This document shows positions 46,366-53,618 of a stretch of 64,000 nucleotides of DNA, one piece after another (the stretch's first letter is position 1; the number at the start of each line of letters is the position of its first letter). Made by a program: the position numbers and the translations under genes. The notes beneath the pieces were generated by a model. The model searched no databases and was not told the DNA's origin. It saw nothing but the letters and a program-made list of their open reading frames with translations. Origin of the DNA: Carboxylicivirga longa (GTDB lineage: Bacteria > Bacteroidota > Bacteroidia > Bacteroidales > Marinilabiliaceae); contig NZ_JBNGOZ010000024.1 in NCBI RefSeq assembly GCF_050589825.1, forward strand, positions 4,747 through 68,746, in the 5' to 3' direction.

Positions 46366-47232
46366 ATGAGACAACTTAAAATTACCAAACAGGTAACTAA
46401 TCGTGAAACGCCCTCCCTTGATAAATACTTGCATGAGATAGGAAAAGTGAAGTTGCTGACGGCCGAGGAGGAAGTGTTGTTGGCAAAGAAGATACGGAAG
46501 GGAGATAATAAGGCGCTGGAGCGCTTAATTAATGCGAATCTGCGTTTTGTGGTGTCGGTGTCGAAGCAGTATCAGAATCAGGGTCTGAGTCTGCCTGATT
46601 TAATTAATGAAGGTAACTTGGGCTTGATCAAAGCCGCCCAACGTTTTGATGAAACACGTGGGTTTAAATTTATCAGTTATGCCGTGTGGTGGATTCGTCA
46701 GTCCATCTTGCAGGCTTTAGCTGAGCAGGCGCGCATCGTGCGTTTGCCCCTTAATAAAATTGGTTCCATAAATAAAGTGAACAATGCTTTTGCGCGGCTG
46801 GAGCAGGATTTTCAGCGTGAGCCCACAGCCGAGGAGATTGCCAGTATCTTAGAGATTGCACCCAAGGAGGTGAAAGAGGCTTTGAAAGTGTCATCGCGTC
46901 ACCTGTCCATGGATGCGCCCCTTAGGAAGGACGAGGATAATACCCTTTATGATGTGTTGCTGTCCAATGACTCGCTGAGTCCCGATACGCATCTGCTTGA
47001 TGACTCTCTGCGTCAGGAGATTGATCGCTCGCTGGCTACTTTGTCAACGCGCGAGTCGGATATTATTAAGCTGTATTATGGTTTAAGTGGTGAACCGCCC
47101 TATTCACTGGAGGAGATCGGTAAATTATTTAACCTGACACGGGAGCGCGTACGACAGATTAAAGAGAAGGCCATTAAGCGTTTAAAGAATACATACCGCA
47201 GTAAGATACTGCGTTCTTTCCTGGGGCAATAA
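46366..47232 (+). CDS. rpoD: Primary RNA polymerase sigma factor (sigma-70)
   Basis: Housekeeping sigma factor of the short Bacteroidota type, 288 residues, without the long N-terminal region 1.1 found in E. coli. Region 1.2 is SLDKYLHEIGKVKLL. Region 2 is LINANLRFVVSVSKQYQNQG, LPDLINEGNLGLIKAA and RGFKFISYAVWWIRQ. Region 3 and region 4 follow, with the helix-turn-helix YSLEEIGKLFNLTRERVRQI. This protein is expected to read the TTG / TANNTTTG promoters seen across the window. Confidence 0.96.
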   Translation: MRQLKITKQVTNRETPSLDKYLHEIGKVKLLTAEEEVLLAKKIRKGDNKALERLINANLRFVVSVSKQYQNQGLSLPDLINEGNLGLIKAAQRFDETRGFKFISYAVWWIRQSILQALAEQARIVRLPLNKIGSINKVNNAFARLEQDFQREPTAEEIASILEIAPKEVKEALKVSSRHLSMDAPLRKDEDNTLYDVLLSNDSLSPDTHLLDDSLRQEIDRSLATLSTRESDIIKLYYGLSGEPPYSLEEIGKLFNLTRERVRQIKEKAIKRLKNTYRSKILRSFLGQ

Positions 47233-47275
47233 TTAAAATGTGTAAAATATCACACAGGGTTTCTGTAATGTGTTG

Positions 47276-47283
47276 TATTTTTG
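47276..47283 (+). promoter_or_regulatory. -7 element of rpe
   Basis: TATTTTTG matches TANNTTTG, 37 nt before the ATG at 47321. It excludes the longer frame start at 47270. Confidence 0.5.
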
Positions 47284-47320
47284 CAACGCATTTTTTTATT
47301 CATACAAGAAGCATAGTAAA

Positions 47321-47977
47321 ATGAAACATTTTATAGCACCATCGCTGTTGGCGGCCGATTTTAGCAACCTTAAAAAGGATGTAGAGATGATTAATAACAG
47401 TGAGGCTGATTGGTTTCACCTGGATATTATGGATGGTGTTTTTGTACCCAATATATCCTTTGGTATTCCTGTTTTAGAGTCTATTAAGCCACTGGCACAA
47501 AAGCCTTTTGATGTGCACCTGATGATTGTGCAGCCCGAGCGCTATATCGAGCCTTTTAAGAAGGCGGGAGCCGATTTATTCAATGTACATTATGAGGCCA
47601 GTCCCCACCTGCATCGTACCGTGCAAAGCGTGCATGCGGCTGATATGAAGGCCGGTGTGACCTTGAATCCGCATACCCCGGTGTCGGTATTGGAAGATAT
47701 CATTGCAGAATTGGACTTGGTACTACTTATGTCGGTTAACCCTGGCTTTGGCGGACAGAAGTTTATTAAGAATACCTTCAATAAAGTGGAGCAGTTAAAA
47801 GAACTGGTGCTAAGAAAGAACAGTCGTGCACTTATTCAGGTGGATGGCGGTGTAGATAACACCAATGCTGCAGAACTGGTAAAAAAAGGTGCCGACGTGT
47901 TAGTGGCAGGTAGTTATGTATTCAAATCACCCAATCCACAAGACACGATTAAAGGACTCAAAGAGCTAGAATTTTAG
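47321..47977 (+). CDS. rpe: Ribulose-phosphate 3-epimerase
   Basis: Interconverts ribulose 5-phosphate and xylulose 5-phosphate in the pentose phosphate pathway. The TIM-barrel protein has 218 residues when started at the ATG at 47321 (MKHFIAPSLLAADFSNL). Signatures are WFHLDIMDGVFVPNISFG, FDVHLMI, LMSVNPGFGGQ and QVDGGVDN. The frame is open to 47270, but those 17 residues are not conserved and lie on the promoter. The zwf and pgl genes of the same pathway lie 25 kb away. Confidence 0.96.
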   Translation: MKHFIAPSLLAADFSNLKKDVEMINNSEADWFHLDIMDGVFVPNISFGIPVLESIKPLAQKPFDVHLMIVQPERYIEPFKKAGADLFNVHYEASPHLHRTVQSVHAADMKAGVTLNPHTPVSVLEDIIAELDLVLLMSVNPGFGGQKFIKNTFNKVEQLKELVLRKNSRALIQVDGGVDNTNAAELVKKGADVLVAGSYVFKSPNPQDTIKGLKELEF

Positions 47978-47979
47978 CT

Positions 47980-48405
47980 AGTTGAAGAGTTTATGAGTTG
48001 AAGAGCTGAAAAATTGGGGAACTGAGGAACTGATAAGTTGGGGATATGACATGTGACTATAACAAACTAGTAGTCAATGATTGAAATAATAAACCAACCT
48101 TTCCCCCTTGGCGAAGGGGGCTGGACCATAAGTTTTTTTCAGTGCTTATAGATTCGGGGGATTGGGTCTTGCAGAATTGACAAATCGGAAAAATTGCCGA
48201 ACTGTAAAGTTTGTTGAGGAGTTTAAAAGTTGAAGAACTGGTGAGTCGAAAAATTGGTAAACTGGTGAGTTGAGGATGTGACTTGCAGTTGCAATAAGCT
48301 AGTAATCAATGATAGGGATGATAAATTAACCGTTCCCCCTTGGCGAAGGGGGCCTGTTTGTTAGATTTTACGGTGTTTATCGATTCGGGGGATTGTTTCT
48401 TAGTG
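47980..48405 (+). repeat. Tandem pair of ~200-bp composite repeat units, forward orientation
   Basis: Two units lie at about 47980-48176 and 48206-48405. Each begins with a degenerate array of words such as GTTGAAGAG and GGGGAACTG. It continues with a conserved block (CTAGTAATCAATGAT, AAATAATAAACCAACC), the hairpin CCCCCTTGGCGAAGGGGG and a tail GTGTTTATAG-TCGGGGGATTG. The same block order occurs in reverse complement at 52908-53385. The 726-nt gap after rpe holds no supported gene; the part at 48406-48650 is unique sequence. Confidence 0.85.
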
Positions 48406-48654
48406 TTTCGGAATTTCAGGCAACTTAATGAGTTGAAGGTGGCTTAAATGGATCTTCGATGGGGCCCAAACGTGGCTAATAGCTTGCTTGAACGATGCTT
48501 CTTCGGTATTTTGTCGATTCCATAGGAGCCGAAGGAGAGTCGCAGAGCCGAATAAGTCCCGAACAATTCCCGCAGTGGACCCGAAGCAAGCACGGAGCAG
48601 GGAGCCTGCATCATCGGACATTGCACAAAAATACTTGCTCTTTAACCGAACATC

Positions 48655-48685
48655 TTGGACGTCATCATTATCTATGTTATTTTTG
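48655..48685 (+). promoter_or_regulatory. Promoter of the methyltransferase gene
   Basis: TTG (48655-48657), a 20-nt spacer and TATTTTTG (48678-48685) match the consensus, 18 nt before the ATG. Confidence 0.7.
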
Positions 48686-48703
48686 TGCCACAGGAATTGA
48701 ATT

Positions 48704-49429
48704 ATGGGAGAGAAGAATTTAGTGGATCCATTGGGGCAGGCGGCCTTGGATTATTTGAACGGTAAGCGCAATCTGAAAATTACCGTGCAGTCTAATATTG
48801 TGGAGGACGATGTGTTGCCTGTTGATTATTTGTTCAGGAGCTTTGCTGAAATGCCGCCCCTGGAGCAGAAAGCTTTACTTCATTGCAGAGGAAGCGTGCT
48901 GGATGTCGGCGGAGGCGTTGGTTCGCATACCCTGGAACTGAAGCAGCGAGGACATGCGGTTACCCTGCTCGATACCTCGCGGGGCTGTTGTCAGGTGGCA
49001 CAGCAACGGGGACTCATAAACGTTATTAACGAAGATTTTTATCAGCTGCCGGCCGATAGGAAATACGATACCTTGCTGTTGATGATGAATGGGATAGGTA
49101 TTGTCGCTGCCATCGATCATCTGCCTGTGTTCTTTGCCAAGGCACGCGCTCTATTGAACACAAACGGACAAATACTGTTAGATAGTTCGGACCTGCGTTA
49201 CCTATACATTGATGAGGATAGCTACTGTGCACCCGATGAGGAACAGTACTACGGTGAGGTGATGTACACCATGCAATATGGAAAGCATAAAACACCGGCC
49301 TTCGAGTGGCTGTTTATCGATCCGGTATTGCTGACACGTGTTGCTCGGGAGAATGGCTTTGCTTGTGAGGTATTAGCCGAAGGTGATCATTATGACTATC
49401 TGGCACGACTTACTCTTATCGAAAAATAA
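48704..49429 (+). CDS. Class I SAM-dependent methyltransferase
   Basis: A 241-residue enzyme. Motif I (VLDVGGGVGSHTLEL, about residue 65) binds S-adenosylmethionine; VTLLDTSRGCCQVA and YDTLLLMMNGIGI are the following strand and motif regions. The substrate cannot be told. The protein is cytosolic, with no signal or membrane segment. It is the first gene of the segment bracketed by the inverted repeat units and has its own promoter. The 181 nt after it hold no gene. Confidence 0.82.
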   Translation: MGEKNLVDPLGQAALDYLNGKRNLKITVQSNIVEDDVLPVDYLFRSFAEMPPLEQKALLHCRGSVLDVGGGVGSHTLELKQRGHAVTLLDTSRGCCQVAQQRGLINVINEDFYQLPADRKYDTLLLMMNGIGIVAAIDHLPVFFAKARALLNTNGQILLDSSDLRYLYIDEDSYCAPDEEQYYGEVMYTMQYGKHKTPAFEWLFIDPVLLTRVARENGFACEVLAEGDHYDYLARLTLIEK

Positions 49430-49610
49430 GATTAAGTTACCTAAAGAATGGCCGTATTCATCAAACAAGCTAAAACGGCTGGTGTCTAATAAGGTATAAA
49501 AGGTGTTAAACCAATCGAAATGATTATCTTTCGACTTATTTGGGGTCTCATTCGATGCCTTGTGCATCTCCTGGGGCGCACAAATGCTTAACTTGATTAA
49601 ACCTAAAACC

Positions 49611-51908
49611 ATGAAGTACTTTTACAAATTAACAATAATCATCGTCTTTTGCCTCTTCAGTCATTTGGGGTTTGGGCAGGTTCAATATACACCAAATTAT
49701 CCTTCTTTGGTAGAAAAAAGCACCTCAACAGCGACTTTTGCTACGAATTTGACGCAGGGAGGATATGTGACATTGTTTATTATAAAAGAAGCTACAGATG
49801 TTAAGCCAACAATACAGGAAGTAATTAATTTAACGGATCCAGAATCGACAACATTGCCAGTTGGTTTTTATGGTGAGGTCACAGTTCCTGGTCGTGGAGG
49901 AGCAGGAAATGACTATTTTTTGTATGCTGAAAATTTAACTCAAAATACTAGTTATGTAGCCTATTTGGTTACGGTAGATTTAGGGTATGTGGGAAGTGCT
50001 ATTGAGCAAACAGAACCTTCGGAGATTGCTTTCACAACTGATGCGATTATCCCCCCACCAAGCATCACTGCACTTTCTCCGCCAGATGATTCGCAGGGTG
50101 TGGATATGAATGCGCCTTTGAGTATTACTTTTGATCAGGATATCGTGTTGGGAACGGGTAGTCTAATTGTTGAAGGAGCAAATGGTAGTGTTGAGTCTTT
50201 TTTACCTGTTGAAGTTATGGTATCAGGGAACACTTTAACTGTTCTTGATCATAAGAAATTCGAAGCAAAGACAGATTACTATGTTACAATGAATGATGGT
50301 TTTGTAAAGTCTGCAACTGACAGTGTGTCATTTCCGGGCTTTAGCGATGCAACCACCTGGAACTTTACTACGGTGCAGCAGTGTACGTGGAAGGGGACTA
50401 ACTCAAGCAGTTGGAGTGATCCTGCTAACTGGGATAAACCCTTTGAGCCCAATGCGAATGTAATTATACCCTCTAACGTTTCCTTTTCAGCCACTTTAAG
50501 TGGTACAGCCGTGGTTAACGATCTTACTATAGAATATGGAGGACGGTTAATTGTTAATGACAATGCACAGCTTGATATCACAGGAAGTTTGAACTTAAAT
50601 TCTGATCTAAATAGTAATGCCGACCTTATCATTTTAGGCAGTGGCGCTGTTACTTCAGAAGATGTATGTGTTAAACAGGTAATAAGTAGTGGTAACCGTT
50701 TGTATTATACTGCAGTTCCGGTTAATGGTATGTCGCTTGATCAAATTCCTAATAGTTTTCTATTGTATTATTGGGATAATGCGACCGGTGATTGGCTGAC
50801 TGAATCGGGAAACGCTGCCTTGGAGGTCGGAAAGGGATATATTTATGCGGGAGATGCACAGACACTGAGTTTTAAAGGACTTATTCATTCGGCACCCAAA
50901 AGTATTGAAATTAAGCGAGGTAAAAGTGTAGGGTGGAATTTGATAGGTAACCCTTACACTTGTGCTATTGATTGGCGGTATGTTGGTCGATCATCCGGCG
51001 CCGTCGAAAATGCTTTCTGGATCTATGACAATCAAAATGATAACTACGGCGCCTATAATGCCCCTTTGGGTGCGGGCACCAATATTGAGTCTCCGCTTAT
51101 TCCCTCTAATCACGCTTTTTGGGTAAAAGTAGCTCCTTCATCAGTTACCGGTACCGAGAGTGTGTCATTTGACGATGACTGTAAAAACTATGTGAATAAT
51201 TCCTATTTAAAGTCTACTGAGTCGCGCTTGTTTCCACGTCTTAGGTTGTCGGCAATTAACGGTGTGTACAAGGATGAACTTGTTATTGCTTTTGGAGATG
51301 GTCTTGTTGACCCTACCGAGTTTAAAACAACTAAATACTTTACTACATCGGATAACTTTGTTCAGCCTTATATTGCTGAAGACGAGGCGAAGTATTGCAT
51401 TTATGGTTTGAGTCCCATTGAGCAAAGTGATGTAATCGTTCCTCTTTCTCTACAAGTTCCATCTACCGGTACTTTTACCTTAAGACGCATTGAATTAACG
51501 AATATAGATGAAACTACGGATGTTTATCTTGAGGATAGGGGTGCCGGAGATGTACCCGTAATTGTTGATCTTAAAAAAGAGGCTTCCTATTCATTCTCAG
51601 CTGATAAGGGTGATTGTCAGGGGCGTTTTCAAATTCGATTTGCCCCCGCCGAAGCTACAGGAATAGAAGATGAATTAAATGAAAGTTCATCAATTGTTAT
51701 TCGCAGCATTAATAATACTTTGCTAATTGAGAACTTGCCTTTGTTAGAGAATGTTATTAGCGTTTATACGCTTTCGGGCAATAAGCTTGTTGAAACTTCA
51801 ACTGCATCATCTAGTTATTCTTGTGCACTAACAACTTCTGGTATTTATCTTGTGCAAGTTAAAGATGCGAATGGAATGGTAACAACGCGAAAAGTATTTG
51901 TAAACTAA
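49611..51908 (+). CDS. Secreted Ig-like protein with type IX secretion sorting domain
   Basis: A 765-residue surface or released protein. The signal peptide is at about 1-22 (MKYFYKLTIIIVFCLFSHLG). A Big_5/SbsA-type Ig-like domain lies at about 155-255 (ITALSPPDDSQGVDMNAPLS, WNFTT). A beta-helix-like segment starting WKGTNSSSWSDPANWD follows; blocks such as GKGYIYAGDAQTLSF come next. The last ~80 residues form a type A T9SS C-terminal domain (VYTLSGNKLVETS, SGIYLVQVKDANG, RKVFVN). An adhesive or matrix role is inferred. The start at the ATG at 49611 gives a proper signal peptide; the longer frame from 49560 does not. The gene looks more AT-rich than its neighbours. Confidence 0.86.
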   Translation: MKYFYKLTIIIVFCLFSHLGFGQVQYTPNYPSLVEKSTSTATFATNLTQGGYVTLFIIKEATDVKPTIQEVINLTDPESTTLPVGFYGEVTVPGRGGAGNDYFLYAENLTQNTSYVAYLVTVDLGYVGSAIEQTEPSEIAFTTDAIIPPPSITALSPPDDSQGVDMNAPLSITFDQDIVLGTGSLIVEGANGSVESFLPVEVMVSGNTLTVLDHKKFEAKTDYYVTMNDGFVKSATDSVSFPGFSDATTWNFTTVQQCTWKGTNSSSWSDPANWDKPFEPNANVIIPSNVSFSATLSGTAVVNDLTIEYGGRLIVNDNAQLDITGSLNLNSDLNSNADLIILGSGAVTSEDVCVKQVISSGNRLYYTAVPVNGMSLDQIPNSFLLYYWDNATGDWLTESGNAALEVGKGYIYAGDAQTLSFKGLIHSAPKSIEIKRGKSVGWNLIGNPYTCAIDWRYVGRSSGAVENAFWIYDNQNDNYGAYNAPLGAGTNIESPLIPSNHAFWVKVAPSSVTGTESVSFDDDCKNYVNNSYLKSTESRLFPRLRLSAINGVYKDELVIAFGDGLVDPTEFKTTKYFTTSDNFVQPYIAEDEAKYCIYGLSPIEQSDVIVPLSLQVPSTGTFTLRRIELTNIDETTDVYLEDRGAGDVPVIVDLKKEASYSFSADKGDCQGRFQIRFAPAEATGIEDELNESSSIVIRSINNTLLIENLPLLENVISVYTLSGNKLVETSTASSSYSCALTTSGIYLVQVKDANGMVTTRKVFVN

Positions 51909-51938
51909 ACGAATTATTGTTTACTTCGTACATTGATA

Positions 51939-52121
51939 ATGAGACTAAAGAAACGACCATATAGTAAACCGGTAATTGAATATTACACAATTGATGCAGA
52001 TATCTCGTTGGTGCTGATGTCCTATGGTGATGAAACTAAACCACCACCACCGCCACCGAAACCAACTGCAGCTCAATCCCTTCAGGATAATCCTTTCGAA
52101 GAAAATACTTTCAATCAATAA
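51939..52121 (+). CDS. Small protein with YSKPVIE motif and proline run
   Basis: A 60-residue protein starting at the ATG at 51939, 30 nt after the T9SS gene. The N terminus is basic (MRLKKRPYSKPVIEYYTI), then DADISLVLMS, a run of prolines (six in a row) and an acidic/Asn-rich tail. Short proteins with a K-x-Y-x-x-P-x-I-E start followed by a serine-leucine segment are common in Bacteroidota, usually unannotated. The Y-x-x-P element recalls leader peptides of some ribosomal natural products, but no maturation gene is near. A strong terminator begins 2 nt after its stop, which supports it being the last gene of the unit. Confidence 0.65.
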   Translation: MRLKKRPYSKPVIEYYTIDADISLVLMSYGDETKPPPPPPKPTAAQSLQDNPFEENTFNQ

Positions 52122-52123
52122 CA

Positions 52124-52151
52124 ATAAAGGCGACCCCAGGGTCGCCTTTAT
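52124..52151 (+). terminator. Terminator after the small-protein gene
   Basis: ATAAAGGCGACCC (52124-52136), loop CA and GGGTCGCCTTTAT (52139-52151) form a perfect 13-bp stem. The symmetric A/T flanks could serve both strands. Confidence 0.88.
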
Positions 52152-52202
52152 CATTCTGCTCAAGCTTTTTTATTCTTCTTTCAAATAATCTAACCCTCTC
52201 TT

Positions 52203-52266
52203 ATCTAATCGTCTATTAGTCTAAGATCTATACGACTACTCGTCTATTTTCTAACAGTCTAATCAT
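52203..52266. repeat. Degenerate ~10-nt-period array
   Basis: Words such as TCTAATCGTC, TATTAGTCTA, CTACTCGTC and CAGTCTAATC follow each other with a period near 10 nt and run up to the stop of the QueF-like gene. It is low-complexity DNA with no coding sense. Confidence 0.6.
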
Positions 52267-52707
52267 CTACATCGTCACGCTCCAGGTGTCTTCCAGGTTA
52301 TTTTTCCAGTCGCTGAATTTCTCATCGCCACCACGTACCTTCCAGTCTGAGTCAACAGTTAGCTTTGAGCTGATGCCACCACGCGGGTTACATACCATGG
52401 TCAGGCGGATGCGCTCGGGATCGTAAGCTTCCACCAAGTGGTCGTAAAACACATTAATCAGGCGTTCGTAAGATACGGTGATGTTACGCAGGTGATACAC
52501 ATATTCCTTCAGCGATTTAAGCTCTATGATGCGCTTCTTGGGGTAGAAGGTGATAAACACATCGGCAAAATCGGGTTGATTCTTCACCCCCAGGAAGGTA
52601 AATTCAGGTATTTTAATTTTAATCTCGTAGGCCTGTCCTGTCGGGTTGGGCAAAGACTTTAGGATGGATGCATCAATGTCTTTGTACGTCAATACTTTTT
52701 GTTCCAT
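52267..52707 (-). CDS. QueF-family (7-cyano-7-deazaguanine reductase) homologue lacking the catalytic cysteine
   Basis: QueF reduces preQ0 to preQ1 in queuosine synthesis. This 146-residue protein keeps clear family marks: QPDFAD (44-49), IELKSLKEYVYHLRN (61-75) and NPRGGISS (107-114). The usual active-site stretch EFTSLCP-x-TGQPDF reads EFTFLGVKNQPDF here, so the thioimide-forming cysteine is replaced by about Gly40. The His-Glu pair is Tyr80-Glu81. The only cysteine is Cys106, next to NPRGG. The Asp of QPDF is kept. It may be a diverged paralogue with another activity. The frame is open to 52800; the ATG at 52707 (MEQKVLTYKD) after a -7 element is the likely start. Confidence 0.82.
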   Translation of the reverse strand: MEQKVLTYKDIDASILKSLPNPTGQAYEIKIKIPEFTFLGVKNQPDFADVFITFYPKKRIIELKSLKEYVYHLRNITVSYERLINVFYDHLVEAYDPERIRLTMVCNPRGGISSKLTVDSDWKVRGGDEKFSDWKNNLEDTWSVTM

Positions 52708-52745
52708 TAAAATGTAATTTTGGTTTCTTGTTTTGCTATGAACAA

Positions 52746-52753
52746 CAAAAATA
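52746..52753 (-). promoter_or_regulatory. -7 element of the QueF-like gene
   Basis: TATTTTTG on the minus strand, 38 nt before the ATG at 52707; no -33 TTG was seen. Confidence 0.5.
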
Positions 52754-52907
52754 GTGATTATCCTGAGAAAATGACCTTTGCATGTGGGATGTTTATTCAA
52801 GCTTACTCTGCAAGCTAAGTTGTTCTGTCCACATATTAAGGTTGATTTTTAACCCGCAGAGGGAGTGTTATAGCAACAAAACAGGAGAGGTATAGAGTCA
52901 ATTTTGT

Positions 52908-53385
52908 AAGCCTCAATCCCCCCAACACTATAAACATTGAAAATACTTATTGAACCGCCCCCTTCGGCAAAGGGGAAAGGTTGGCTGGTTGTTTAAATCA
53001 ATTATTACTAGCCTCTTACAGTCGCATGCCATATTCTCAACTCATCAGTTCCCCAGTTCACCAATTTTTTAGCTCTTCAACTCCTCAACTAACTTTGCAG
53101 TTCACCAGTTCACCGATTCTTCAATTCTCCAGTTCATCAACTTTTAAACTCCTCAACCAGTTCACCAGTTTTTTCGATTCGTAAGTTTCGTAAGCCCCAA
53201 TCCCCCGACACTATAAACACAGAAAAAACTTATTGATCCGTCCCCCTTCGCCAAGGGGGAAAGGTTGGTTTATTATTTAAATCAATTATTACTAGTCTTT
53301 TACAGTAGTATGTCATATTCCCAACTCACCAGTTCCCCAGTTTCCCAATTTTTTCAGCCCTTCAACTTTTAAACGCCTCAACTTC
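52908..53385 (-). repeat. Tandem pair of ~200-bp composite repeat units, inverted orientation
   Basis: Two units lie at about 52908-53160 and 53190-53385. Read on the minus strand they have the same order as the units at 47980-48405: array words (GGGGAACTGGTGAG), the block CTAGTAATAATTGATTTAAA, AATAATAAACCAACC, the hairpin CCCCCTTGGCGAAGGGGG and GTGTTTATAGTGTCGGGGGA. The unit at 53190-53385 and the one at 47980-48176 look roughly 80-85% alike by eye. The 911-nt gap between the QueF-like gene and rlmD contains these units and the element at 53403-53470. Confidence 0.85.
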
Positions 53386-53402
53386 TATGCAGTTCCTTAT
53401 CC

Positions 53403-53470
53403 ATCCCCATCCCACTGCCTTCGGCAGCGTACTTCCCCTTGCTCTCAAAAGCAAAGGGAAGAGGGGGCAG
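53403..53470 (+). repeat. Double-hairpin element, copy 1
   Basis: CCATCCCACTGCCTTCGGCA is followed by GCGTACTTCCCCTTGC, a short loop and GCAAAGGGAAGAGGGGG. A second copy is at 55935-56001, with several differences that keep the arms paired. Confidence 0.7.
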
Positions 53471-53590
53471 CTTACAATTCAATCGTCTCATCAGCTTTTA
53501 ATTCGTTCAACTCCTAAACTCTTCAACCAGTTGCCCAGTTTTCATTAATCCAATTCCATGCCTTTAGTCGCTAATATTGGCTTTTTTGAC

Positions 53591-53598
53591 TAATTTTG
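53591..53598 (+). promoter_or_regulatory. -7 element of rlmD
   Basis: TAATTTTG matches TANNTTTG and lies 20 nt before the GTG at 53619. It excludes the longer TTG start at 53577. Confidence 0.6.
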
Positions 53599-53618
53599 CG
53601 CTCGAAAAACGATATAAA

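Noticed and set aside
47980..48405. CRISPR-like array
   Set aside because: The repeated words are variable, with no constant direct repeat or equal spacers, and no cas gene is near. They are degenerate repeats.
48400..48626. Short minus-strand frames of 60-73 codons after the forward repeat units
   Set aside because: They overlap each other in different frames, have no recognisable features and lie partly in repeat DNA.
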